Positions 1 through 7,983 are shown, numbered from the stretch's first letter. The stretch is DNA of 43,158 bases from Pseudomonas sp. KK4 (GCF_001984065.1 NZ_LYVP01000046.1:1-43158), one strand, 5' to 3'. Program-made: numbers and translations. The notes: generated from the sequence alone by a model not told the origin.

Positions 1-48
<48 letters not shown>

Positions 49-56
49 TATTCAAC

Positions 57-88
57 AAAAACGCCGCTCATCGAGCGGCGTTTTTGTT
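57..88 (+). terminator. Intrinsic terminator of the tRNA transcript
   Basis: A perfect 9-bp stem ACGCCGCTC (61-69) / GAGCGGCGT (73-81) with a 3-base loop is followed by TTTTGTTT. It sits directly behind the tRNA-Gly CCA end and on the same strand. Confidence 0.9.
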
Positions 89-112
89 TGTCTGCGATTT
101 GTACCTGACGCA

Positions 113-149
113 CAAAAAAGCCCGCCAGTCTGACTGAGCGGGCTTTTTT
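113..149. terminator. Bidirectional terminator between the tRNA and the lysE-family gene
   Basis: The inverted repeat AAAAAAGCCCGC ... GCGGGCTTTTTT has T-runs on both strands and a small inner stem (AGTC/GACT). It lies 14 bases past the end of the minus-strand LysE-family gene, so it most likely ends the alaX-oxygenase-lysE transcript. It may also back up the tRNA terminator. Confidence 0.88.
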
Positions 150-162
150 GTGCGTGGCGGTT

Positions 163-801
163 TTACATCGACAGTATCAACCTGCCCGCAAACAGAATCA
201 GGATCACGCCCATGGTCCGTTCAAACCAGTGGCCCATGCGCAAGAAAAGCAATCGCACCTTGCTGCTGGAAAAAAACAGCGCAACGATCACGAACCACAA
301 GGCATTCACAAAACACATCCACGCACCGTACAGAGCCTGAATCTTCAGTGGCGTTGCCGTGCTGATCAGCGTGGTGAAGATCGCCAGGAAAAACAGGGTG
401 GCCTTGGGGTTGGTGGCGTTGGTCAGAAACCCAGTGGTGAAGGCCTTCAGCAGCGTTTGCTCGATCACCGGTTCATCGGTGGCGTTGTTGCCTTCCAGTA
501 CGGATTTTGGCTGGCTGCGCAACAGGTTCACACCCAGATAAAGAATGTAGGCGCCGCCCATGATCTTGGCCACGGTCAGCAGCCAGGGGAGGGTGTGCAT
601 CAGGGTGCCGACCCCCAGCAGGGTATACAGCACATGCACGGATATGCCGGCGCCGATGCCCAGCGCCGTACAAATGCCGACCCAGCGACCAAAACGTACG
701 CTCTGGCGGATCGTGACGGCGAAATCCGGCCCTGGGGCTACAACAGCCAGAAAGTGGATGGTCGCCAGCGCCAGGAACTCGCCCAGGTAATTGGAAAGCA
801 T
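163..801 (-). CDS. LysE/RhtB-family amino-acid exporter
   Basis: This 212-residue hydrophobic protein has about six membrane segments. It carries the family signature APGPDF at residues 22-27 of the first helix and NPKA at 131-134. LysE/RhtB proteins export amino acids (lysine, threonine, homoserine lactone and similar) from the cytoplasm using the proton gradient; the substrate here cannot be read from sequence. The start ATG at 801 has GGAG 5 bases upstream, inside the last codons of the oxygenase gene, so the two are translationally coupled. It is the last gene of the alaX-oxygenase-lysE operon, which suggests it exports the product, or excess substrate, of the oxygenase (inference). Confidence 0.9.
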   Translation of the reverse strand: MLSNYLGEFLALATIHFLAVVAPGPDFAVTIRQSVRFGRWVGICTALGIGAGISVHVLYTLLGVGTLMHTLPWLLTVAKIMGGAYILYLGVNLLRSQPKSVLEGNNATDEPVIEQTLLKAFTTGFLTNATNPKATLFFLAIFTTLISTATPLKIQALYGAWMCFVNALWFVIVALFFSSSKVRLLFLRMGHWFERTMGVILILFAGRLILSM

Positions 802-802
802 T

Positions 803-1573
803 TCAACTCCAGAAGGTCAGGGGGGAAGCGGTGCCGCGGTAGCCGACAAAGAATGAAAGGCTCAGGCGTGGTTCGGCCAGGCCTGGTGTCACCGAGTGCA
901 TGCGGCGTGAGTTGAACATGATGAAATCACCCGCTTCGGGACGGACTTCCAGGGTCGGTGTCCCCAGCAGTGCAGGGTCGATTCCGTAACTGTCGCCACG
1001 CATTTCATCGAACTGTTCCGGCGAAATGTCGCGGTCCCACATTTGCAACGCGCCGCCTTGGGCGGGCATGTTCAGGTACACATTGCAGGCAAACTGCGCT
1101 TGCAGACTCCGAGCCTGGAAACTCTGCGGTGCGTCCTTGGCGAAAATGTCGTGATGGGCGAGAAAACGCACGCCAGGCTTCACTACCCGGGAAAGGCCGA
1201 CGAACATCTTGCGGCCGTAGAGGGTTTCCAGTTGCGCCCCCGCGGGCCAGGACTCGTCGAACATGCAGCGCAGGGTATCGACGGGGGAGGAGTAGGGCGC
1301 GCAACGGTTTCGCAACTCAGTGATGTTGCGGGTGGCTCGCTCGAAATAGTCTTCGATCAGCAGCGGCTGATTTTCCGCTTCATAAAACGCCATGCCGATG
1401 CGTCCAATGCTCGGCGCATTGATATAGCCTTCAAAGCCCGGCGCGAGAATTTTTTCACCGATCCGGGTCGCCAGTGGCGGGGGCAGCCAGCCTTTGATGC
1501 GGATGGCGAGGACTTCTTCGCTGGCCAGCTTTTTTATGCACGTCTCATCGAGACATTCGACGTCAAGCATCAT
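803..1573 (-). CDS. 2-oxoglutarate/Fe(II)-dependent oxygenase, probable free-substrate hydroxylase
   Basis: This protein of 256 residues has a double-stranded beta-helix core. The iron triad is visible as H140-x-D142 (in AHHDIF) and H226 (in SRRMHSV), with R236 ten residues later placed to bind the 2-oxoglutarate carboxylate. The acidic ligand D142 is present, so hydroxylation is expected rather than the halogenation seen in relatives where it is replaced by Gly. The compact length and the triad placement recall the BesD-like amino-acid halogenase/hydroxylase group, but that is from memory and the substrate is unknown. The neighbours (AlaX upstream, LysE downstream) suggest an amino-acid substrate (inference). 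The ATG at 1573 has no clear ribosome-binding site; a 21-codon ORF overlaps it by ATGA. Confidence 0.82.
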   Translation of the reverse strand: MMLDVECLDETCIKKLASEEVLAIRIKGWLPPPLATRIGEKILAPGFEGYINAPSIGRIGMAFYEAENQPLLIEDYFERATRNITELRNRCAPYSSPVDTLRCMFDESWPAGAQLETLYGRKMFVGLSRVVKPGVRFLAHHDIFAKDAPQSFQARSLQAQFACNVYLNMPAQGGALQMWDRDISPEQFDEMRGDSYGIDPALLGTPTLEVRPEAGDFIMFNSRRMHSVTPGLAEPRLSLSFFVGYRGTASPLTFWS

Positions 1574-1635
1574 GTCTTGGGTCCATCCAGCAGAGTGTCG
1601 ACGAGGCCGGCGAATGCGGGCCTCTGCAGCGTCAT
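1570..1635 (-). CDS. Possible 21-codon leader ORF coupled to the oxygenase gene
   Basis: Between the alaX stop and the oxygenase start is an ATG-initiated 21-codon ORF (peptide begins MTLQRPAFAG). Its TGA overlaps the oxygenase ATG in an ATGA arrangement. AGGGA lies only one base before its ATG, too close for an ideal ribosome-binding site, and the perfect inverted repeat GCGTCA/TGACGC spans its start. It may simply be chance, but the oxygenase has no site of its own. Low confidence. Confidence 0.2.
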   Translation of the reverse strand: MTLQRPAFAGLVDTLLDGPKT

Positions 1636-1646
1636 GTCCCTGACGC

Positions 1647-2273
1647 TCAGTCCACGTGGTAGTGGACGGACAGAATCCCTTTCTTGTGCGAAAGGGAGTC
1701 GATCGTAACCGTGCCCAGATCCTTCAGGCTGCGTACATGGGTGCCGCCGCAGCCGTAGGCCGGCAGGTCGCCGAAAGCGATTTCCCGGGCGCCTTCGCGC
1801 AACGAGGTCAGGCGTGGCAGGTCCTGGGCAATCCATTGTGCAAGACCTTGCTGCAGGGTCTGCACATCAACCTCCTGCGCACACTCCGCCGGTTTGAACT
1901 GCACCCGCGCTTCGCCCGGCCAGTGATGAGCCTTGATCGGCATCCAGCCCATGGCCTGGACGAAGTGACCGATCAGGTGGCCGGCCGAGTGCAGGCACGT
2001 ATGGAGTTGGCGGCGCTGTTCATCGACGCGGATCTGCGTCATGCCGGTTGTGACCGGGCGATCGACGAAATGAATAATCCGGTCGGGGTCCTGCATCACG
2101 CGCAGCACCTGGCTTTCGCCGATCCAGCCGGTGTCGAAGGGTTGTCCGCCGCCTTGGGGGTGAAACAATGTTGCGCGCAGCACCACGGCAAATTCGTGCT
2201 CGTGGGGTGTGCATTCAAGGATTTCCACGTTGGCCTTGAGCTCATCACTGTGGAAAAAGAGGCGAAGCGTCAT
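1647..2273 (-). CDS. AlaX-type alanyl-tRNA editing protein
   Basis: This 208-residue stand-alone homologue of the alanyl-tRNA synthetase editing domain hydrolyses mischarged tRNA (classically Ser- or Gly-tRNAAla) in trans. Visible are the N-terminal FHPQGGGQPFDTG segment (37-49) and the zinc-binding motifs H91-T-C-L-H95 and C175-G-G-T-H179. It has no synthetase catalytic or tRNA-recognition domain, so it acts only as a deacylase. It is the first gene of a three-gene operon with an oxygenase and an amino-acid exporter. Its job may be to clear tRNA charged with a non-standard amino acid handled by those genes (inference). A sigma70-type promoter lies 32-60 bases upstream. Confidence 0.9.
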   Translation of the reverse strand: MTLRLFFHSDELKANVEILECTPHEHEFAVVLRATLFHPQGGGQPFDTGWIGESQVLRVMQDPDRIIHFVDRPVTTGMTQIRVDEQRRQLHTCLHSAGHLIGHFVQAMGWMPIKAHHWPGEARVQFKPAECAQEVDVQTLQQGLAQWIAQDLPRLTSLREGAREIAFGDLPAYGCGGTHVRSLKDLGTVTIDSLSHKKGILSVHYHVD

Positions 2274-2304
2274 GTTTCATGCTCGTATTTATGTTTCATT
2301 TTTT

Positions 2305-2333
2305 ATTATAGGGAGTGGGTTATTGCGTGATAA
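2305..2333 (-). promoter_or_regulatory. Promoter of the alaX operon with overlapping LysR-type operator candidate
   Basis: On the minus strand, -35 TTATCA (2333-2328), a 17-base spacer and a perfect -10 TATAAT (2310-2305) predict a start near 2298, giving a leader of about 25 nt. The dyad TTAT-N6-ATAA at 2320-2333 contains the T-N11-A pattern of LysR-type sites and covers the -35 box. The direct repeat ATGTTTCAT occurs at 2272-2280 and 2291-2299. Confidence 0.6.
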
Positions 2334-2363
2334 TCCGTTCAAACATCAAAGGACTGTTGCGTT

Positions 2364-3362
2364 GTGAGCATAAATCTACCCCTGCCGCTGCTCGGTGAAA
2401 TGGCGATTTTCGTCAAGGTCGTCGAGACCGGCAGCTTCTCCGAAGCCGCGCGCCAACTGGGTTCCTCGCCCTCGGCGGTCAGTCGCAGCATTTCCAGGCT
2501 GGAGAAGGCTTTGGCCATGCGCCTGTTGCAACGGACCACGCGCAAGTTGCGCTTGAGCGACGGCGGCGAGGAAGTGTTCAAGCGTTGTCAGGACATGGTC
2601 AGCGCGGCCCGGTCTGTCATGGAAATCAGTGGTCAGTTCACCGACGAACCCGAGGGCGTGGTGCGCATCAGCGTGCCGAAAGCGGTTGGGCGGATCGTCA
2701 TTCACCCGCACATGCCGGAGTTTTTGCGCCGTTATCCCAAGGTGGATGTGGAGTTATTGCTGGAGGATCGCGAGGTGGACCTGATCGACGATCACGTCGA
2801 CCTGGCAATTCGTATCACTGATCGGCCGCCACCGGGGCTAGTGGGGCGGCAATTGCTGACCATCGATCACTTGCTCTGCGCGACACCCCAGTACCTGGCC
2901 GAGCATGGAACACCGACGCATCCCCACGATTTGCTCAATCACAGCTGCATCTATCTGGGCGAAACACCAAGCGATGCGCGCTGGAAGTTCAAAAAGGGCA
3001 GCAAGTCGGTGACGGTCGGGGTGCGCGGGCGATATGCCGCCAACCACACGGGCGTGCGTTTCGGCGCCGTGTTGCAGCACATTGGTATTGGCAGCCTGCC
3101 GTATTTCACCGCGCGTCGTGCTTTGGAGAAGGGCTTGATGGTGCAGGTGCTGCCGGATTGGACCTTTTTGGCGTCCTATCATGGCGGTGCATGGTTGCTG
3201 CATTCGCCGACGCGATACCTGCCGCCCAAGCTGCGGGTGCTGATCGATTATCTGGTGGCGTGCATGGAGCAGGAGCCGACGCTGGGCAGGCCGGGCAAGC
3301 CGAAGGATTCGAATATTGCCGTTTCGGAGTATGAATTGCCTGAGAGTGATGGGTTGTTCTGA
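2364..3362 (+). CDS. LysR-family transcriptional regulator (CrgA-like subgroup)
   Basis: This 332-residue protein has an N-terminal winged helix-turn-helix (about residues 10-68; FSEAARQLGSSPSAVSRSISRLE is the recognition region) and a C-terminal effector-binding domain (about 95-300). The start is GTG at 2364; no strong ribosome-binding site is visible. It is divergent from the alaX-oxygenase-lysE operon across 90 bases, the standard layout for a LysR protein that controls its neighbour in response to a pathway metabolite. Its C-terminus has a tail of about 35 residues beyond the usual domain. The effector is unknown. Confidence 0.9.
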   Translation: MSINLPLPLLGEMAIFVKVVETGSFSEAARQLGSSPSAVSRSISRLEKALAMRLLQRTTRKLRLSDGGEEVFKRCQDMVSAARSVMEISGQFTDEPEGVVRISVPKAVGRIVIHPHMPEFLRRYPKVDVELLLEDREVDLIDDHVDLAIRITDRPPPGLVGRQLLTIDHLLCATPQYLAEHGTPTHPHDLLNHSCIYLGETPSDARWKFKKGSKSVTVGVRGRYAANHTGVRFGAVLQHIGIGSLPYFTARRALEKGLMVQVLPDWTFLASYHGGAWLLHSPTRYLPPKLRVLIDYLVACMEQEPTLGRPGKPKDSNIAVSEYELPESDGLF

Positions 3363-3388
3363 GCAAAGATCAAAAGAGGCCTCAACAA

Positions 3389-3420
3389 AAAGGCCCGCAT
3401 GGGCATCATGCGGGCCTTTC
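3389..3420. terminator. Bidirectional terminator between lysR and the PA2817-family gene
   Basis: The inverted repeat AAAGGCCCGCATG (3389-3401) / CATGCGGGCCTTT (3407-3419), preceded by A-rich and followed by T-rich sequence, lies between two converging genes and can serve both. Confidence 0.85.
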
Positions 3421-3437
3421 GTGTCTGCGATCCTGGA

Positions 3438-3845
3438 TCAGTGCTTGCTGTCCTGATTCGACAACGCCAGCAACTGCTTCTCCTGATTCCAGTCGAACGG
3501 TTCGTCGTTCTGTTCGGCTTCGAAGCGACGTTCTTCCAGCGCCTGGTACAGGTCGATTTCGTCATCGGGCATGTAGTGCAGGCAGTCCCCGGCGAAGTAC
3601 CACAGCAAGTCGCGTGGGACCAGGTGGGCGATCTGCGGGTAGCGGGTGATCACCTGGCACAGGATGTCCTGGCCCAGGTATTGGCTTTCGATCGGGTCGA
3701 CCGGCAGCAGGGCACGCAGTTCGTCGAAGCGCTCGAGGAACAAGGCATGGCTTTCTTCGGGAACCTGGTCGGCCTCACCCACGGCGACCAGGATGCTGCG
3801 CAGGTGGTCGAGCAAAACGAGATGATCGGCAACGATGTTGGACAC
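3438..3845 (-). CDS. PA2817-family protein of unknown function
   Basis: This 135-residue acidic, mostly helical protein has no recognised catalytic motif, signal peptide or membrane segment. I chose GTG at 3845 (protein begins MSNIVADHLVLLDHLRSIL) because GAGG lies 9 bases upstream. An ATG 63 bases further up would add a stretch running through the hairpin between this gene and fadE. It lies just downstream of fadE on the same strand, an association that from memory also holds in P. aeruginosa (PA2815/PA2817). Function unknown. Confidence 0.8.
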   Translation of the reverse strand: MSNIVADHLVLLDHLRSILVAVGEADQVPEESHALFLERFDELRALLPVDPIESQYLGQDILCQVITRYPQIAHLVPRDLLWYFAGDCLHYMPDDEIDLYQALEERRFEAEQNDEPFDWNQEKQLLALSNQDSKH

Positions 3846-3865
3846 GAGATAAGTCCTCAAGAGCA

Positions 3866-3898
3866 AAACGGGCGCGGGAGTATAAAGCCCCTGCGCCC
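3866..3898 (-). terminator. Probable fadE terminator or attenuator
   Basis: Read on the minus strand, GGGCGC-A-GGG pairs with CCC-GCGCCC around a 10-base loop and is followed by TTTT. It lies 29 bases past the fadE stop and 21 bases before the PA2817-family start. It could end fadE transcription or only reduce read-through. Confidence 0.5.
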
Positions 3899-3926
3899 AT
3901 TTTCCCATGTTGCAACGCTACAAGGG

Positions 3927-6374
3927 TCAGCGGACCCTACCGTCCGTCAGCGCTATGTCCTCTTTGTCGAAGGCATCGACGTCGATCACTTTGCGCCGTG
4001 CCGCCTCGGCTTCGCGCAGGGTATGGGCTTCTCCCGGTTGCAATACGCCCGCCTCCAGCGCGGCATCGATGACGTGCTCGCCGGCGACCGGCTTGACCTG
4101 ACCGCTCTTGAGCGCCATGTGCAGTTTCTTCTGCAGGGGTTGTGCTGCATTCAACAGGTCGCAGGCGTGTTGCAGGGCACCGACCGGATCTTCGTTCGAT
4201 TGCGGGCGGTAGCAGCCCAGCAGCAATTCTTCGAGGGCCGGATCGCCCTTGGCACGACCGATCACCTCGGCGACCGCAGCACCGAGTTTGTCCGACGGTC
4301 CCTTGTGGCGACGACCGAACGGGAACACGATCACCCGCAGCAGGCACCCCAACATCCTGTTCGGGAAATTGCTCAGCAGTTCGTCCATGGCCCGTTCGGC
4401 ATGACCCAGGCTTTCTTCCATGGCCCAGGTAAATAGCGGCTCCATGTACTCTGGAGCGTCGAGGTCGTTGTAGCGTTTGAGCGCGGCGCTGGCCAGGTAC
4501 ATGTTGCTCAGTACGTCGCCCAAGCGTGCCGACAGCCGCTCGCGGCGTTTCAGTTCACCGCCCAGCAGCATCATGCTCAAGTCGGCCAACAGTGCGAACG
4601 CCGCGGCCTGACGGTTGAGGGCGCGGAAATAACCCTGGCTGAGCCTGTCGCCCGGCATGTGTTCCAGGTGACCGAACCCGAGATTCAACACCAGGGTGCT
4701 GGCCGCGTTGCCCACGGCAAAACCGATGTGCTTGAGCAGCAGGCCGTCGAATTCGATCAGCGCCTGATCCTTGTCCTCGCGGCCCGCCAAGGCCATTTCC
4801 TTGAGCACGAACGGGTGGCAGCGAATCGCGCCCTGGCCGAAGATCATCAGGTTGCGCGAAAGAATGTTGGCCCCTTCCACGGTGATGAAGATCGGCGCGC
4901 CGTTCCATTTGCGCCCCAGGTAATTGTTGGGACCCATGATGATCGCTTTGCCACCGTGCACATCCATTGCCTGGCTGATGCACTCGCGGCCGCGTTCGGT
5001 GAGGTGATACTTGAGGATCGCCGACAGCACCGAGGGCTTCTCGCCCAGGTCCACCGCGTTGGCGGTGAGCATCCGCGCGGCGTCCATCATCCAGGCGTTG
5101 CCACCGATGCGGGCCATGGCTTCCTGAATGCCTTCGAATGCCGAGATCGGCACGTTGAACTGCTCGCGAATCTGCGCGTACTGGCCGGTTACCAGGCTGG
5201 TGAACTTGGCCATGCCGGTACCCACCGCCGGCAGGGAAATCGAACGCCCGACCGACAGGCAGTTCATCAGCATCATCCACCCCTTGCCGAGCATTTCCTG
5301 GCCGCCGATGAGGAACTCCAGCGGCACGAACACATCCTTGCCGGAGTTCGGCCCGTTCATGAACGCCGCACCCAGCGGCAGGTGACGGCGACCGATGTCC
5401 ACGCCAGCGGTATCGGTCGGAATCAACGCCAGGCTGATGCCCAGGTCGACCTTGTCGCCGAGCAGATGGTCCGGGTCATAGGCCTTGAACGCCAGGCCGA
5501 GGAGGGTGGCCACCGGGCCGAGGGTGATGTAGCGCTTTTCCCAGTTCAGGCGCAGGCCGAGGGTTTCCTTGCCCTCCCACTCGCCTTTGCAGATGACGCC
5601 GGTGTCGGGCATGCCGCCGGCATCGGAGCCGGCCAGCGGGCCGGTCAGGGCAAAGCACGGAATGTCGTCGCCGCGCGCCAGGCGTGGCAGGTAATGATTG
5701 CGTTGTTCGTCGGTGCCGTAATGCAGCAACAGCTCGGCGGGGCCGAGGGAGTTGGGGACCATCACAGTGGAGGCCAGGTCGCCGCTGTGGCTGGCCAGTT
5801 TCATGGCCACTTGCGAGTGGGCGTAGGCCGAGAAGCCCTTGCCACCGAACTCCTTGGGAATGATCAGGGCGAAGAAGCCGTTGTCCTTGATGTAGGTCCA
5901 GGCTTCGGCCGGCAGATCCATGGTTTGCCCCAGTTGCCAGTCGCTGACCATGGAGCAGAGTTCTTCGGTCGGGCCGTCGATAAAGGCCCGTTCTTCTTCG
6001 CTCAATTGCGCAATCGGGTAGGACAGCAATTTGTTCCAGTCCGGGCGCCCGCTGAACAGTTCGCCGTCCCACCAGACCGTGCCGGCCTCGATGGCATCGC
6101 GTTCGGTCTGCGACATCGGCGGCAGGGTCTTTTGAAACCAGTTGAACATCGGCGCGCTGAAGAATTTGCGGCGCAGATCAGGCAGCAGCAGCGGTGCAGC
6201 GACCGCTGCGAGCAGCACCCAGAAAATCAGCAACAGCCAGCCCGGTGCGCGGCTTGAGACGCCCATTGCCAGCAGGTAGACAGCGACAATGCCCAGGGCG
6301 GGCAGCGGTGCGATACGACGGTGGGCTAAATAAGCTATCCCGACAACCAGAACCAGTATCCACAACAGCAGCAT
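3927..6374 (-). CDS. fadE: Acyl-CoA dehydrogenase, FadE type
   Basis: This 815-residue protein has the length of E. coli FadE. It performs the first step of fatty-acid beta-oxidation, oxidising acyl-CoA to trans-2-enoyl-CoA with FAD. Two or three hydrophobic segments at residues 2-65 suggest membrane attachment. The flavoprotein core follows, with PKEFGGKGFSAY (173-184), the FAD/substrate loop ALTGPLAGSDAGG (242-254) and ITVEGANIL with E500 at the position of the catalytic base. A FadE-specific C-terminal extension of about 250 residues is present. The ATG at 6374 is preceded by GGAGG at 7 bases; an upstream ATG at 6401 lacks this. Confidence 0.95.
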   Translation of the reverse strand: MLLLWILVLVVGIAYLAHRRIAPLPALGIVAVYLLAMGVSSRAPGWLLLIFWVLLAAVAAPLLLPDLRRKFFSAPMFNWFQKTLPPMSQTERDAIEAGTVWWDGELFSGRPDWNKLLSYPIAQLSEEERAFIDGPTEELCSMVSDWQLGQTMDLPAEAWTYIKDNGFFALIIPKEFGGKGFSAYAHSQVAMKLASHSGDLASTVMVPNSLGPAELLLHYGTDEQRNHYLPRLARGDDIPCFALTGPLAGSDAGGMPDTGVICKGEWEGKETLGLRLNWEKRYITLGPVATLLGLAFKAYDPDHLLGDKVDLGISLALIPTDTAGVDIGRRHLPLGAAFMNGPNSGKDVFVPLEFLIGGQEMLGKGWMMLMNCLSVGRSISLPAVGTGMAKFTSLVTGQYAQIREQFNVPISAFEGIQEAMARIGGNAWMMDAARMLTANAVDLGEKPSVLSAILKYHLTERGRECISQAMDVHGGKAIIMGPNNYLGRKWNGAPIFITVEGANILSRNLMIFGQGAIRCHPFVLKEMALAGREDKDQALIEFDGLLLKHIGFAVGNAASTLVLNLGFGHLEHMPGDRLSQGYFRALNRQAAAFALLADLSMMLLGGELKRRERLSARLGDVLSNMYLASAALKRYNDLDAPEYMEPLFTWAMEESLGHAERAMDELLSNFPNRMLGCLLRVIVFPFGRRHKGPSDKLGAAVAEVIGRAKGDPALEELLLGCYRPQSNEDPVGALQHACDLLNAAQPLQKKLHMALKSGQVKPVAGEHVIDAALEAGVLQPGEAHTLREAEAARRKVIDVDAFDKEDIALTDGRVR

Positions 6375-6566
6375 ATTTAATCCTCCGTGAAACCAGGGCA
6401 AACCAACCCCAAGAGCTTAGACGGCATCCGCAAAACGCGAGGGTCATAGCGAGGTGATGAAAAAGGTGGGAAACCATCGACGATTGTGTCGGCCTTCAGG
6501 GCAACAGGCCGTGAAAAATCGTTCATGGAACGGGCGCCAAAGCGACCATGTTTGGCCGAAACGTCG

Positions 6567-6596
6567 TTATCTCTGTGCTCAAGTGCTCGCTAGACT
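6567..6596 (+). promoter_or_regulatory. Candidate promoter of the transglutaminase-fold gene
   Basis: TTATCT (6567-6572), an 18-base spacer and TAGACT (6591-6596) precede the start codon at 6624. Both boxes match the sigma70 consensus only partly. The rest of the 250-base divergent region between fadE and this gene (6375-6623) shows nothing else I can name. Confidence 0.4.
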
Positions 6597-6623
6597 CGGG
6601 GCTCCCCCAGGAGAATTCCCGCC

Positions 6624-7283
6624 ATGCACGAGTACCTCAGTCCCGGCCGCTTCATCGATAGTGACCACCCCTCGGTGGTGGAGTTCGCCGAAAAGCATCG
6701 TGGCGTGAGCCGCGATCCGGTCGAGCAGGCGATCGAGCTCTATTACGCCGTGCGCGAGGCCGTGCGCTACAACCCCTACACCTTCAGCCGCGATCCGCAG
6801 ACCTTGTGTGGCAGCTACGCGCTCGGTGCCGGGCAGAGTTACTGCGTACCCAAGGCCACGCTGCTGGCCGGCGCGGCACGGCACTGCGGGATCCCGGCGC
6901 GGATCGGCCTGGCCGACGTGCGCAATCATTTGTCGACGCCGCGGCTGCTTGAACTGCTCAAGAGCGATGTGTTCGCCATGCACGGTTACACCGAGCTGTA
7001 CCTGAACGGGCGCTGGGTCAAGGCCACGCCGGCCTTCAATCAAGGCCTGTGCGAACTGTTCAACGTTGCACCGCTGGCGTTCGATGGCGTCAACGACAGT
7101 GTCTTCCATCCTTTCAATCGCGATGGCGAGAAACTGATGGAGTATCTGGTCGATCACGGCCAGTTCGCCGACGTACCCGAAACCTTCTTTTTCGAGCATC
7201 TGCGCCAGTGCTATCCGCACCTGTTCGGTGAGCAGTTGCAACCGCTGCTGGGGGACATGCAGAGTGATTTGAGTCGAGCCTGA
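6624..7283 (+). CDS. Transglutaminase-like (papain-fold) domain protein
   Basis: This 219-residue cytoplasmic protein has no signal peptide. The transglutaminase-like core runs from about residue 35 to 140: nucleophile C74 in SYCVPKATLLAGAARHCGIPAR and H120 in MHGYTELYLNGRWV. The third catalytic residue, usually Asp in a WxxxD-P/A-T context, is not evident: the strand reads WVKATPAFN, with Ala at the expected place. It may be an altered peptidase or amidase. The start ATG has AGGAG 9 bases upstream. From memory the gene lies between fadE and a GST in P. aeruginosa too. Substrate unknown. Confidence 0.82.
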   Translation: MHEYLSPGRFIDSDHPSVVEFAEKHRGVSRDPVEQAIELYYAVREAVRYNPYTFSRDPQTLCGSYALGAGQSYCVPKATLLAGAARHCGIPARIGLADVRNHLSTPRLLELLKSDVFAMHGYTELYLNGRWVKATPAFNQGLCELFNVAPLAFDGVNDSVFHPFNRDGEKLMEYLVDHGQFADVPETFFFEHLRQCYPHLFGEQLQPLLGDMQSDLSRA

Positions 7284-7326
7284 TCCGGCGTATGCTGCCT
7301 GCGCATTCATCAATCGAGGGGCCGTC

Positions 7327-7950
7327 ATGCTGAAGATCTGGGGTCGGAAGAATTCATCGAATGTCAGAAAACCGTTGTGGGCTGCCGAAGAGCTCGGCCT
7401 GGCCTATGAAGCCATCGATGCGGGCGGCGCCTTTGGTGTCGTCGACACGCCCGAGTACCGCGCCATGAACCCCAATGGTCGCGTGCCGGTGATCCAGGAC
7501 GATGATTTCGTACTGTGGGAATCCAATGCCATCGTTCGCTACCTGCTGGCCAAGCATGGGGCAAACACCCCGTGGTACCCGGCGGATGTGCAAGCGCGGG
7601 CCAATGCTGACAAATGGATGGACTGGACCACGTCCAGTTTCGCCACGCCGTTTCGCACGGTGTTCTGGGGCGTCTTGCGTACTCCGGCCGATCAACAGGA
7701 CTGGCCGGCCATCAAGGCCGCGATCAAAGAATGCGACGGTTTGCTGGCCATGGCCGATCAGGCCCTGGCGACCACGCCGTATCTGTCCGGTGAGCAGATC
7801 GGCATGGGTGACATTCCACTGGGCAGTTTCATTTATGCCTGGTTCGAAATGCCGATCGAGCGGGCGCCGCAGCCCCATCTCGAGGCCTGGTACGCACGGT
7901 TGAAGCAGCGTGCGGCATATCGCAAGGCGGTCATGACTGCGTTGACTTAA
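7327..7950 (+). CDS. Glutathione S-transferase family protein
   Basis: This 207-residue protein has a thioredoxin-fold N-terminal domain (1-80) with SSN at 10-12 near the glutathione thiol site. The cis-proline motif GRVPVIQDDD follows at about 51-60, and the glutathione-binding ES appears in LWESNAIVRYL. The helical C-terminal domain is at 90-207. It would conjugate or reduce electrophiles with glutathione in the cytoplasm; the substrate is not predictable. GAGGGG precedes the ATG by 5 bases. It lies 43 bases after the transglutaminase-fold gene and is probably co-transcribed with it. Confidence 0.93.
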   Translation: MLKIWGRKNSSNVRKPLWAAEELGLAYEAIDAGGAFGVVDTPEYRAMNPNGRVPVIQDDDFVLWESNAIVRYLLAKHGANTPWYPADVQARANADKWMDWTTSSFATPFRTVFWGVLRTPADQQDWPAIKAAIKECDGLLAMADQALATTPYLSGEQIGMGDIPLGSFIYAWFEMPIERAPQPHLEAWYARLKQRAAYRKAVMTALT

Positions 7951-7983
7951 TACTCACTATCGACACACTTGACTGTACTTGTG

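Noticed and set aside
803..1573. The oxygenase as a BesD-type halogenase
   Set aside because: Halogenases of that group replace the acidic iron ligand with Gly; here D142 is present, so halide cannot take that coordination site.
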